Shown here: piece by piece, positions 1-8,581 of the stretch
How the letters are laid out: each line of letters starts with the position of its first letter
Numbering within the stretch: the first letter of the stretch is position 1
Assembly (NCBI GenBank): GCA_963805915.1
Contig: CAWDWD010000010.1
Span: 1 to 64,000, forward strand
DNA length: 64,000 nucleotides
DNA from: JAEULH01 sp963805915
GTDB taxonomy: Bacteria > Pseudomonadota > Alphaproteobacteria > Rhodospirillales > Defluviicoccaceae
Direction: 5' to 3'
Notes under the pieces: generated by a model
The model's input: the letters and a program-made list of their open reading frames with translations, nothing else
The model's database searches: none
What the model was told of the DNA's origin: nothing
Translations under genes and position numbers: made by a program

Positions 1-97
1 CTGTCCAACAGCCGTCCGCCGCTCGCTGGCGAAAGTCCTTCGGATCCGTGCGGCAAACCTGGAACAGCAACTCGCCGTTCTCATCCACATAATCATA
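1..97 (-). pseudogene. Primase-like gene of integrated element, part downstream of the IS (runs off window)
   Basis: Reverse-strand codons here read VDENGELLFQVCRTDPKDF, a stretch typical of phage or integrative-element primase/helicase proteins. Joining it to the fragment at 1125-1747 with one copy of the 8-bp target duplication gives an unbroken frame (ATYDY followed by VDENGE), so both pieces were one gene before the IS inserted. The rest of the gene lies beyond the left edge of the window. The exact primase subfamily is inferred from sequence style and not proven. Confidence 0.65.
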
Positions 98-1124
98 CCT
101 GATTACGCATGAACCTCAGCCAGTTTGAGGAGGCGATATGGCATTGGCGGGGTTCGGACGGCGACACCGAGCCGGGGCATCATGGCGGCGAGATCGTAGC
201 GCCGATTGAAGCGGTATTCGAACTCGGCCAGGTAGCGGGGGACGTGCTTTTGGCGGATGGCGCGGTATGTGCCGGTGATGGCGGTCTTGATGTTGCCGAG
301 CGCCGTGTTGACCCACTTGAAAGCGGGTGTCAGCACCGCCTTGCGGCCGGATCCTGTGCGGATCGGCTGATGCGTGCATCCCGCATCCGCGACACCGCGG
401 AAGCAGCTGAGGCCGTCGCTGACGACGGTGCTGGTGGGATCGAGGCTGCGTCGGGCCAGTTTTTCGACCTCCTTGCGCCGAAAGCCGATGACCCGGCGCA
501 GCTTCAGGCGCACCGGCTTGCCCTCGGGCGTGGTTTCGACGGCGACGATGATCGGCGTCTTGCCGGGCGCGCCGCGACCGCGCTTGCCACCGGAGCGTTC
601 GCCACCGAGATAGGCGTCGTCCATTTCGACCCGACCGGTCAGGCGCTTGCCGGCATCCCGCTCCATCATCACCTGCATCAGCTTGTGTTTGAGCTTCCAG
701 GCGGTGTTCTGGGTCACACCGAGGCGACGGCCGAGTTCGAGGCTGGAGATCCCGCCCTTGCTCTGCGTCAGGTGGTACATGGTGCGAAACCAAGTGCGCA
801 GCGGCACCTTGGTCGAGGCGAAGATCGTGCCGGCCATCAGCGAGGTCTGCCGGCGGCAGGACGTGCACTGGTAGAGGGCACGGGTCTTGACGACGAGTGA
901 TTCCGCCCGCCGCAGCCGGGGCAGACAAAGCCTTGCGGCCAACGCCAGCCGAGCACGACCTCCCGACACCGATCCTCGCTCCCGTAAAGCTCATCGAACC
1001 GCGCCTCGCTGAGCCCCTTCTGAAACTGAACACGATTGCGCGCCATGCCTCAACCCCGCCTGTCTCCTTATATGTTCCCGATTTGTACCACGCCCCGGCA
1101 GGCTGAGAAAGAAGCGTAATCAGG
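98..1124 (-). mobile_element. IS1595-family insertion sequence, 1,027 bp
   Basis: The element has perfect 11-bp terminal inverted repeats (CCTGATTACGC at 98-108 and GCGTAATCAGG at 1114-1124). It is flanked by an exact 8-bp direct repeat TAATCATA at 90-97 and 1125-1132, the duplication length known for IS1595 elements. It carries one transposase gene on the minus strand, which is frameshifted. The intact ends and duplication suggest a recent insertion. It interrupts a primase-like gene of an element integrated next to tRNA-Thr. Confidence 0.92.
103..1046 (-). pseudogene. IS1595-family transposase, frameshifted
   Basis: This is a transposase of the ISXO2-like DDE/DDNK type. The N-terminal part starts at 1046 (MARNRVQFQKGLSEARFDEL) and carries a zinc-ribbon CPGCGG. 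The second cysteine pair (CTSC) and catalytic part lie in another frame. That part has a helix-turn-helix region (LGRRLGVTQNTAWKLKHKL), a first acidic motif (EMDDAYLGGE), VVSDGL for the second Asp, and a NIKTAITGTY segment near the Asn/Lys positions. One base is missing near 894, between NHS and VVKTRAL, so no full-length protein is made without frameshifting. The coding region ends only 5 bp inside the left terminal repeat. Confidence 0.9.
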
Positions 1125-1747
1125 TAATCATATGTCGCAATGATCCGTGATTGTTCTCGCGGCTTCTCGGTCGGCTTTTCGGTCGATAGTTTGTTTGGCC
1201 TCGGCTTGCCATCGGCCAGGCCCTCGGCCCGAAGCCAGTCAACCGCGTCGGCGTGGTTGCCGCCCTTCTCGCGCGCGATCAGGTCTAGCGTGCCGCCGCC
1301 GTCGCCGAACTCATGGTCGTGCCACACGCCTTTCGCGACATCGACGGCCAGCGATCCGCGCTTGCCATACCGCCATTCGTCGCGGGACTTTTTCTCCGGC
1401 TTGCCGAACAGCCGCTCGGCGACATCGGGCATAATCGCCGCATAATCGATCCGCTCTTGCGGCCGCGGCGACGGATCGATCGCGAGTGCGGTGAATGCAA
1501 CTATGTTTGCCCGCGCGGGCGCCTCGTGGTCGTCGAGGATTTCGGGCGCCGGCGGGCGCAGTGCGGCCAGCTCGGCCAGATTCACCGCCTCGTGATCGAT
1601 GCCGCTCGGCTCGCGCCGCCACGGAGTTTTTGCTTGACGCGACGCGGCATTATCGTTATTTTCTGAATTATCAATGCTTTCGTGAGTTTTTGTCCCGCCG
1701 CCGGCCCCCAACCGGTTGGCGGGATTTTCTTTATCAGCATTTCGCAT
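1125..1747 (-). pseudogene. Primase-like gene of integrated element, 5' part, interrupted by IS
   Basis: The ATG at 1747 is preferred over earlier in-frame starts because a GGGAGG ribosome site lies 5 nt before it. The fragment contains RLFGKPEKKSRDEWRYGKRG and KGVWHDHEFGDGGGTLDL, a region seen at the front of phage and integrative-element DNA primases (zinc-finger/TOPRIM type). It ends in IIATYDY at the IS. The tRNA-Thr gene lies about 160 bp upstream, so the likely context is an element integrated at a tRNA. The product is truncated. The helicase part, if present, is outside the window. Confidence 0.7.
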
Positions 1748-1906
1748 GGCGGCCTCCCAACCCGAGAACGGCCACGGAACAGACTGTGCGAGATTTGTGC
1801 GCATCGGCGCGCGACTTCGCGCTTCGTTCTGCACTTGTGCGCAGGTTTGCGCCGCCGGCAAAATCAACCGCGCGGGCGCAAGTGTCTGATTTCTTTAGTG
1901 GAAAAG

Positions 1907-1981
1907 TGGTGCCGCCGGAGTGAATTGAACACTCGACCCCACCCTTACCAAGGGTGTGCTCTACCCCTGAGCTACGGCGGC
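1907..1981 (-). tRNA. tRNA-Thr (anticodon GGT)
   Basis: On the minus strand the sequence folds as a standard cloverleaf. The acceptor stem is GCCGCCG paired with CGGCGGC, the D arm is GCTC..GAGC, the anticodon stem is CACCC/GGGTG with loop TTGGTAA, and the T arm is GAGTG/CACTC with TTCAATT. The CCA end is encoded at 1907-1909. The anticodon GGT reads ACC/ACT threonine codons. The 3' end of the gene faces the primase-like element, the usual arrangement for a tRNA-targeted integration site. Confidence 0.96.
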
Positions 1982-2035
1982 TTCCTATGAGGGTGGCGCA
2001 CGATGCCATAGCGGCGGCGGCCGTGGCAAGCTTCG

Positions 2036-2059
2036 CTTGGCCAGTGGCTTGGCCAGTGG
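2036..2059. repeat. Tandem 12-bp duplication
   Basis: CTTGGCCAGTGG occurs twice head to tail (2036-2047 and 2048-2059) in the spacer between tRNA-Thr and a small conserved gene. It is probably a simple slippage duplication. Confidence 0.85.
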
Positions 2060-2096
2060 CGTTTGATATGCTGTGAGGCCGACAAGGGTGGAGGCG

Positions 2097-2258
2097 ATGA
2101 CGGAACGGGCGAACGACAAAAGCGAAGCCAAGCGGCCCGGAAAATCCGCGCGGTCCAAGCGACTGGCCGACGCCCTGCGCGACAACTTGCGCAAGCGCAA
2201 AGAACAGGCGCGCGCGCGTTCCGCCGGCGTGAGCAGGCCTGAGCGCGCCGGCGATTGA
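2097..2258 (+). CDS. Small conserved basic protein upstream of murA (53 aa)
   Basis: The reading frame from ATG 2097 gives a 53-residue, strongly basic protein rich in Arg, Lys and Ala (core RLADALRDNLRKRKEQARAR). A good GGTGGAGG ribosome site sits just before this ATG, which is why it is preferred over the GTG at 2073. Short proteins of this composition commonly sit in front of murA in related alphaproteobacteria. No enzymatic motif is visible. The helical, charged sequence would fit an RNA- or ribosome-binding protein, but that is a guess. Confidence 0.6.
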   Translation: MTERANDKSEAKRPGKSARSKRLADALRDNLRKRKEQARARSAGVSRPERAGD

Positions 2259-2480
2259 AGCGCTTCAGCATGCGCGATGGCGAACTCGCTTCGCAGAGGT
2301 TTCGCCCGAAGGAGGGCCGGCACCGCCGCAAGCTCGGTTAGCGGCAATAGGCTGCGGCTTGAGGGCGCGCACACGATCGCGTACAACCGGCGGTCACGGC
2401 TCTGTCATGTCATGCAGGGCCACGGCCGCGCGTCGCCAGCCGTGCCGCGGCCGTAGCACACCTGGATCCGAAAGCCGAGC

Positions 2481-3761
2481 ATGGACCGTATCCGTATACG
2501 CGGCGGCACGCCGCTCCGAGGCGTCATCCCCGTCAGTGGATCGAAAAACGCCGCGCTGCCGCTGATGGCGGCAAGCCTGCTCAGCGACGAGGTGCTGTAC
2601 CTGAGCAACGTGCCGCGGGTCATGGACATCGCGACCATGGCCAATCTGTTGGCTGACCTTGGGGTCACGGTCGAGGCCCGTGCCGACGATCCCATCGGCC
2701 AGACCCTGAGCCTTCGCGCCACCTCGATCCGCAACACCACCGCCGCCTACGACCTTGTCCGCAAGATGCGCGCCTCGGTCGTCGTCCTCGGCCCGCTGGT
2801 CGCCCGCCATGGTCATGCCCGAGTCTCGCTGCCCGGCGGCTGCGCCATCGGCACGCGTCCGGTCGATCTCCATCTCAAGGCGCTGGCCCAGCTCGGCGCC
2901 GAAATCGAGCTGAGCGAGGGCTACATCGAGGCGCGCGCGCCCAAGGGCCTGCGCGGCTGCCACCTGACCTTCCCCTCGGTGACTGTCGGCGGAACCGAGA
3001 ACCTGCTGATGGCGGCTACGCTGGCACAGGGCGAGAGCGTCCTCGCCAATGCCGCGCGCGAGCCGGAGGTCAGCGATCTCGCCCGTTGCCTCGTCGCCAT
3101 GGGCGCCGACATCACCGGGATCGGCACCGACACCTTGCGGATTCGCGGCCGCGATCGGCTCGGCGGGGCGGCCTACTCGGTCATCCCCGACCGGATCGAG
3201 ACGGCCACCTACGCGGTCGCCGTGGCGATCACCGGCGGCGACGCGGAACTGACCGGCGCGCGGCTCGATCTCATCGAGTCCGTCGCCGAAACGCTTGGCG
3301 AGGCCGGCGTCGAGCTCACCGCCACGGCCACCGGTTTCCGGGTGGCGCGGCGCAACGGCCCGCTCAAGGGCGTCGATGTCATGACCGAGCCCTATCCCGG
3401 CTTTCCGACCGACATGCAGGCCCAGACCATGGCGCTGATGACGGTATCGACCGGTGCCGCGATGATCACCGAAACGGTGTTTGAAAACCGCTTCATGCAC
3501 GTCCCCGAGCTTTGCCGGATGGGCGCCAACATCAATGTCCACGGCTCCTCGGCCATCGTCCGCGGCGTTGCCGGGCTCTCCGGCGCGCCGGTGATGGCGA
3601 CGGACCTGCGGGCCTCAGTGTCGCTGGTCCTGGCCGGATTGGCGGCGCGCGGCGATACCGTGATCAACCGCGTCTACCACCTCGATCGCGGCTACGAAAA
3701 ACTCGAAGCCAAGCTGGCCGCCTGCGGCGCCGAGATCGAGCGCGTGGCCGGTCAAGGGTGA
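2481..3761 (+). CDS. murA: UDP-N-acetylglucosamine 1-carboxyvinyltransferase
   Basis: MurA catalyses the first committed step of peptidoglycan synthesis, transferring enolpyruvyl from PEP to UDP-GlcNAc in the cytoplasm. The 426-residue protein has the normal length. The N-terminal SGSKNAALPL contains the conserved Lys22 and Asn23. The catalytic cysteine is Cys121 in LPGGCAIGTRPVDLHL, so this is the fosfomycin-binding Cys form. The second domain carries RLDLIESVAE and EPYPGFPTDMQAQ, all standard for MurA. Downstream lie hisG and hisD, an arrangement common in alphaproteobacteria. The start is ATG 2481, preceded by a weak purine-rich stretch. Confidence 0.97.
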   Translation: MDRIRIRGGTPLRGVIPVSGSKNAALPLMAASLLSDEVLYLSNVPRVMDIATMANLLADLGVTVEARADDPIGQTLSLRATSIRNTTAAYDLVRKMRASVVVLGPLVARHGHARVSLPGGCAIGTRPVDLHLKALAQLGAEIELSEGYIEARAPKGLRGCHLTFPSVTVGGTENLLMAATLAQGESVLANAAREPEVSDLARCLVAMGADITGIGTDTLRIRGRDRLGGAAYSVIPDRIETATYAVAVAITGGDAELTGARLDLIESVAETLGEAGVELTATATGFRVARRNGPLKGVDVMTEPYPGFPTDMQAQTMALMTVSTGAAMITETVFENRFMHVPELCRMGANINVHGSSAIVRGVAGLSGAPVMATDLRASVSLVLAGLAARGDTVINRVYHLDRGYEKLEAKLAACGAEIERVAGQG

Positions 3762-3881
3762 TGCCGCGCCGCGCCCTTGCGAGGCTGGGCGAATCCGACT
3801 AGCAACTAGCAAAAGGGCGCAATTGCCGCGACCTATCTATTAGCGCATCGATTAGCGCGGGCAGCCGAAGGAACCACCTCA

Positions 3882-4550
3882 TTGCCGGCCTCGGAAAAAC
3901 TGGTCATCGCCCTGCCGAAGGGACGGATCCTCAAGGAGGTGATGCCGGTCATCCGCCGCGCCGGGATCGAGCCCGAGTCCGCGTTCGACGACGACGACAG
4001 CCGGCTTTTGCGCTTTACCACCAATGTTCCCGAGATCGATCTGATCCGGGTGCGCAGCTTCGATGTCGCGACTTTTATTGCGTTCGGCGCGGCCCATTTC
4101 GGCGTCTGCGGCAATGATGTGCTGAGCGAGTTCGACTATTCGGAGATCTACGCCCCGCTCGACCTGCATGTCGGCTACTGCCGCATGGCCGTCGCCGAGC
4201 TGGCCGAGATGGTCAACGAGGACGATCCGGAGACCTGGAGTCACATTCGCATCGCGACAAAGTACCCGGCGACCACCCGGCGGCACTTCGCCGCCCGTGG
4301 CGTCCAGGCCGAGTGCATTCACCTCAACGGCGCCATGGAATTGGCGCCGACGCTGGGGCTGTGCCGCTATATTGTCGACTTGGTCTCGAGTGGGGCGACC
4401 TTGCGCGCTAACGGCCTCGTCGAAGTCGAGACCATTGCCGAGATCACCTCGCGGCTGGCGGTCAATCGGACCGCGTGGAAGACCCGCCAGCGCGAGGTCA
4501 GCGGCTGGATCAACCGCTTCCGGGAGGCGATGCATGCCGTGGCGGCTTGA
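3882..4550 (+). CDS. hisG: ATP phosphoribosyltransferase catalytic subunit, short form
   Basis: HisG condenses ATP with PRPP in the first step of histidine synthesis. At 222 residues it is the short form, which lacks the C-terminal regulatory domain and in known cases needs the HisZ partner; no hisZ is visible in this window. It begins LVIALPKGRILKEV, contains CGNDVL, and has the PRPP-binding region near LVSSGATLRANGL. The start is TTG 3882, after a GAAGGAA stretch. It overlaps hisD by 17 bp, indicating a joint transcript. The 120 bp separating it from murA have no obvious terminator. Confidence 0.94.
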   Translation: MPASEKLVIALPKGRILKEVMPVIRRAGIEPESAFDDDDSRLLRFTTNVPEIDLIRVRSFDVATFIAFGAAHFGVCGNDVLSEFDYSEIYAPLDLHVGYCRMAVAELAEMVNEDDPETWSHIRIATKYPATTRRHFAARGVQAECIHLNGAMELAPTLGLCRYIVDLVSSGATLRANGLVEVETIAEITSRLAVNRTAWKTRQREVSGWINRFREAMHAVAA

Positions 4551-5839
4551 CCGCGCATCGGCCGGCTTCGCCGAGCAATTCGCGGCGCTGCTCGCGGCCA
4601 AGCGCGAACATGCGCCCGATGTCAACGCCGCCGTCGCCGCCATCATCGCCGATGTTCGCGCCCGTGGCGATGCGGCGCTGATCGAATATACCCGGCGTTT
4701 CGACGGCACGGCGCTGACGGCCGAGACCTTGCGAGTTTCCGAAGAGGAGATCGATCGCATGGTCGCCGGGTGTGATCCCGAGGCGCTGGCGGCCCTTGAG
4801 CTGGCGGCGCGGCGGATCGGTGATTTTCATGCCCGCCAGGTCCCGCCCGATCTAGACGACATCGACGCCGAGGGCCTCCGCCTAGGCTACCGCTGGACCC
4901 CCATCGCCGCCGCCGGCCTTTATGTCCCGGGCGGCACGGCCGCGTACCCGTCGTCGGTGCTGATGAACGCGCTGCCGGCCCGTGTCGCCGGCGTCGAGCG
5001 GCTGGTCATCACCGTACCGGCGCCGGGCGGCCGGCTCAACCCGCTGGTGCTTGCCGCGGCACGGCTGGCCAGAGTCGATGAAATCTACCGCGTCGGCGGC
5101 GCTCAGGCGGTCGCGGCTCTGGCTTACGGCACGGAGAGCCATCGCGCCGGTCGACAAGATCGTCGGCCCCGGCAATGCCTATGTCGCCGCGGCCAAACGC
5201 CAGGTTTTCGGCCAAGTCGGCATCGACATGATCGCGGGCCCGTCGGAGGTTTTGATCGTCGCCGACGCCGACAACGACCCGTCATGGATCGCGATCGATC
5301 TTCTCGCCCAGGCGGAGCATGATATCGCCGCCCAGTCAATCCTGATCACCGACGACGCCGCGTTCGCGGAAGCCGTCTGTGCTTCCGTCGACGATCATCT
5401 GGCGACCTTGTCGCGGCGTGACATCGCCGCGAAAAGCTGGGCCGAGAACGGCTGCGTCATCCTTGTCGATAGCCTCGATCAGGCGCCGGCGCTGGTCGAC
5501 CGGGTCGCGCCGGAACATCTCCAGCTGGCCGTCGCCGATCCCGATGCGATGGCCCGCCGCGTCCGCAACGCGGGGGCGATCTTCCTCGGACGGCTGACGC
5601 CGGAAGCCCTCGGCGATTACGTCGCCGGTCCCAACCATGTGCTTCCGACCGGTCGCAGCGCGCGCTTTTCGTCCGGCCTCGGCGTGGTCGATTTTCTCAA
5701 GCGCAGCACCTTCATCGGCACCGGCGTCGAGGGCCTGACCGCCGTGGGGCCCGCCGCCATCACGCTTGCCGAACGCGAAGGGCTCGATGCCCACGCCCGC
5801 TCGATCGCCGTACGCCTCAATCGCTGGCGCGGCTCCTGA
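4534..5839 (+). pseudogene. hisD: Histidinol dehydrogenase, frameshifted
   Basis: HisD oxidises histidinol to histidine in two NAD-dependent steps and binds zinc. The N-terminal half (from ATG 4534, MPWRLD) has GLYVPGGTAAYPSSVLMN and RVGGAQAVAALAYGT. The C-terminal half continues in another frame with PVDKIVGPGNAYVAAAKR, DMIAGPSEVLI, LLAQAEHD, APEHLQL and GPNHVLPTG, all typical. A single extra C at about 5139-5140 shifts the frame between YGTES and IAPVDK. Removing it gives about 434 residues, the normal length. Because both halves are well conserved and the gene is needed for histidine synthesis, a sequence error is more likely than true loss. The GGGAGG site lies inside the end of hisG. Confidence 0.93.
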
Positions 5840-5845
5840 GCCGCC

Positions 5846-6349
5846 GTGGCCGCGCCGCCGAGCGGTGGAGACGAACGCGGCGCCGACCAGCGGATCGCCA
5901 AGCTGCTGCTCGACGAGGCAAGTCGCGTCCGGCTGAGCCCGCAGGTCGAAAATGAGCGCCGAACCGCTCTTTACGATCTCATCGAGGAAAACCACTTCGC
6001 CCCGGAGGGGGATTTCCGGGGGCCGTTCGTGGTCCGGTTGGGCATCAGCGGCGAGCGGCTTACGTTCAGGGTCTTCAACGAGGCTGACATCCTGCTCACT
6101 CGCTTCACGCTGGCGATCGGCTCGTTACGGCGGATCGTCAAGGACTACTTCCTGATCTGCGACAGCTATTTCAACGCCATCAAGACGCTACCCCCGAGCC
6201 GGATCGAAGCCATCGACATGGGCCGGCGCGGGCTTCACAACGAAGGCGCCCAGGTTCTGCGCGAACGGCTGGCCGGCAAGGTCGATATCGACGAGGCAAC
6301 GGCGCGCCGGCTGTTCACCTTGATTTGCGTTCTTCACATCCGGGCTTGA
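5846..6349 (+). CDS. UPF0262 family protein
   Basis: This 167-residue protein belongs to the uncharacterised alphaproteobacterial UPF0262 family, recognisable from ALYDLIEENHFAP, LRRIVKDYFLICDSYF and HNEGAQVLRERL. It starts at GTG 5846, six bases after the hisD stop, and ends seven bases before the next gene, so it is in the same transcript. Its molecular role is unknown. The steady association with hisD and a phosphatase-like gene suggests a conserved unit without revealing its task. Confidence 0.88.
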   Translation: MAAPPSGGDERGADQRIAKLLLDEASRVRLSPQVENERRTALYDLIEENHFAPEGDFRGPFVVRLGISGERLTFRVFNEADILLTRFTLAIGSLRRIVKDYFLICDSYFNAIKTLPPSRIEAIDMGRRGLHNEGAQVLRERLAGKVDIDEATARRLFTLICVLHIRA

Positions 6350-6356
6350 GGCGGTC

Positions 6357-6800
6357 GTGATCGAGGTCCCGTCGGCCGTGCTGTTCGCCTGCACCTTCAA
6401 TGCCGTCCGTTCGCCGATGGCCGAAGGCTTGCTCAGGCAGCTTCTCGGCCACCGGATCTATGTTGAGTCGATCGGCGTGCGCGAGGGCGAACTCGATCCG
6501 TTCGCGGTTCAGGTCATGGACGAGATCGGCATCGACATCGCCGGCCACAGGCCGCGCACGTTCGACGACCTCGAGGACGGATCCTTCGACACGATCATCT
6601 CGCTCTCGCCGGAAGCCCAGCACCGGGCGGTCGAGTTGACGCGGATGATGTCATGCGAAGTGGTGTTCTGGAACACCTTCGATCCAACCATGGTCGAAGG
6701 CAACCGCGAGGTGCGTCTCGATGCCTACCGCCGGGTGCGCGATCAATTGATGATGCGGATAAAAACGCGCTTTCCGCCTGCAACCATCGGCAGTCTGTGA
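6357..6800 (+). CDS. Low-molecular-weight protein tyrosine phosphatase family protein
   Basis: The 147-residue protein starts with the phosphate-binding loop FACTFNAVRSPMAEG, a C-x5-R-S motif at about residues 11-18 that makes up the active site of LMW tyrosine phosphatases and related arsenate reductases. A candidate general-acid Asp sits in NTFDPTMVEG near residue 110. The substrate is unknown. Its position after UPF0262 and hisD is conserved in alphaproteobacteria. It is cytoplasmic, with no signal peptide or membrane segment. An arsenate reductase role is possible, but the usual extra cysteine pair is not obvious. Confidence 0.85.
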   Translation: MIEVPSAVLFACTFNAVRSPMAEGLLRQLLGHRIYVESIGVREGELDPFAVQVMDEIGIDIAGHRPRTFDDLEDGSFDTIISLSPEAQHRAVELTRMMSCEVVFWNTFDPTMVEGNREVRLDAYRRVRDQLMMRIKTRFPPATIGSL

Positions 6801-6936
6801 CGTTGACAAGACGACCCGTAGGTTCCAAATCGGCAATATCCGACGGCAAGACAAATTCGGCAGAAATCGTCAAGATCTGGAACCTGATCGGGGCAGAACA
6901 CACCAGAACGCACCGAATGTGCCGCCGCGGACGGGG

Positions 6937-8010
6937 ATGAACTCGATGCCAGAGACGAGCGAGCCAGCGCAAGCCGCGGCAGCGCAAGCCGAGGCCCAGC
7001 CACCGGCGCCCCAGTGGCGCAAGGCCAAGACGCCAAAGATCGCGGCCACGGCGGCGGCCGAGGAGGCCTTGACAAAGATCATCGTCGGCGCGACGGATCA
7101 TTTGCGCGGCAACGAGGCCTGCGTACTGGCCCGCGCTCACGAAGAGGGCATCCACCAGATGCGGGTTGCCGCGCGCCGCCTGCGCTCGGCCCTAACTCTT
7201 TACCGCCCATACATTCCGAACGAACAGTACGGCTATCTCGACGCCGAACTGAAGTGGTTGATCCGCGAGTTGGGCGGCGCTCGTGATTGGGATGTCTTCG
7301 TCGACGGCATTCTGCAACCCGTCCTCGATGCCATGCCGGGCGAGGCGACGCTGCGGCGACTGACGAAGGCGGTTGATGAAATGCGCGCGGAGGCCTACAC
7401 GCGCGCTTCGGCGGCAATCACATCGCGGCGATACGCCGGGCTGATCCTGCTGTTGAAGGCTTGGGCGGTAGGCCGCCGCTGGCACGACGGCGCGACCGCC
7501 GAGCAGATCGTCGAAATGCGCAGGCCGGCGGTCGAACTCGCCCGCGAGCTGTTCGAGCAGCGCTATGACGAGACCCTGCGCCTCGCCGGCGACTTTGCCG
7601 CGCTGGCCGCCGAGGATCGCCACACGGTTCGGATTCAGATCAAGAAATTGCGCTACGCGACCGATTTTTTCGGCATGCTGTTCGCCCGCAATCGGGTCAC
7701 GCCCATGCTCGCCGCGATGAAGGCGCTGCAAGACCAGCTTGGCCTCAACAACGATGTCGAGGTCGCCCGCCAACTACTTAAGAAAGTGCCGAAGCGCGCC
7801 CATGGGAGGGAGCGTCGCCAGCTGGTGTTCGCCGCCGGCCTCGTTGTCGGCTGGCACAGCCATGTGTCCGGACACCGCGAGCAAGGCGCTATTTACGCCT
7901 GGGATCGTTTTATCGCCAAGCGCCCGTTCTGGCGCCCGGCGGAGGCAGCCCCGGCGGCGGAGCCGTCCTCTCCCGCGACCGGAAGCCACTCAGGCGACGC
8001 GGACGTTTAA
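6937..8010 (+). CDS. CHAD domain protein
   Basis: The protein is a stand-alone CHAD domain (conserved histidine alpha-helical domain), known to bind polyphosphate. Two H-x3-R helices are visible: HQMRVAARRLRSAL near the start and HTVRIQIKKLRYATDFF in the second half. Many alphaproteobacterial CHAD proteins carry an N-terminal CYTH triphosphatase domain; here the N-terminus is only a short Ala/Pro-rich tail, so that domain is missing. ATG 6937 (MNSMPETSE) follows a GACGGGG stretch and is the preferred start; GTG 6919 is an alternative. The gene converges with queF. Confidence 0.85.
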   Translation: MNSMPETSEPAQAAAAQAEAQPPAPQWRKAKTPKIAATAAAEEALTKIIVGATDHLRGNEACVLARAHEEGIHQMRVAARRLRSALTLYRPYIPNEQYGYLDAELKWLIRELGGARDWDVFVDGILQPVLDAMPGEATLRRLTKAVDEMRAEAYTRASAAITSRRYAGLILLLKAWAVGRRWHDGATAEQIVEMRRPAVELARELFEQRYDETLRLAGDFAALAAEDRHTVRIQIKKLRYATDFFGMLFARNRVTPMLAAMKALQDQLGLNNDVEVARQLLKKVPKRAHGRERRQLVFAAGLVVGWHSHVSGHREQGAIYAWDRFIAKRPFWRPAEAAPAAEPSSPATGSHSGDADV

Positions 8011-8049
8011 CGGAAGCGAAAGGCCTCGGCCTAGCGGACTGTCAGCCGA

Positions 8050-8529
8050 TTAACCGCGACCGCGGTACGGCGGCACGCCGGTATCGGGGAGCCATAGCCC
8101 GGCCGGCGGGTCGCCGGTTTGATGGAAGATGTCGATCGGGATGCCGCCGCGCGGATACCAGTAGCCGGCGATGCGGAGCCATCGCGGCTCCGCCGCCGCC
8201 AGCAATTTTGCCGCCACGTCCAGGGTGCAAGCTTCGTGGAAGCCGTGATGGTTACGAAAGGCCGATAGGTAAAGCTTGAACGACTTGCTCTCGATGAGCC
8301 TGCCAGCCGGCACATAGTCGATAACGAGGTGGGCGAAGTCGGGTTGACCGGTGACCGGGCACAGCGTCGTAAATTCGGGCGCGGACAGGCGGACCAGGTA
8401 GGTCTCTCCCGGGTGCGGGTTCGCCACCGTTTCGAGCACCGCGGACTCGGGCGAGGCCGGCACTGGAGAGCGCCGGCCAAGCTGGGTCAGATGCGGCTCT
8501 TGCCGGGTCTCCCGGTCCTCGTTCATCAC
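8050..8529 (-). CDS. queF: NADPH-dependent 7-cyano-7-deazaguanine reductase
   Basis: QueF reduces preQ0 to preQ1 in queuosine synthesis. The 159-residue protein is the short single-domain type. The catalytic cysteine is Cys57 in TTLCPVTGQPDFAHL, with the conserved Asp64 after it. The NADPH-binding QueF motif appears as ESKSFKLY at residues 80-87. It lies directly downstream of tgt on the same strand, with about 50 bp between them, so the three queuosine genes queA, tgt and queF probably form one unit. Confidence 0.95.
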   Translation of the reverse strand: MMNEDRETRQEPHLTQLGRRSPVPASPESAVLETVANPHPGETYLVRLSAPEFTTLCPVTGQPDFAHLVIDYVPAGRLIESKSFKLYLSAFRNHHGFHEACTLDVAAKLLAAAEPRWLRIAGYWYPRGGIPIDIFHQTGDPPAGLWLPDTGVPPYRGRG

Positions 8530-8581
8530 GCGCCTCGCTTGGATTACTGCCGCTTTCGGTTGCTCTTCAATTACGGGTCGA

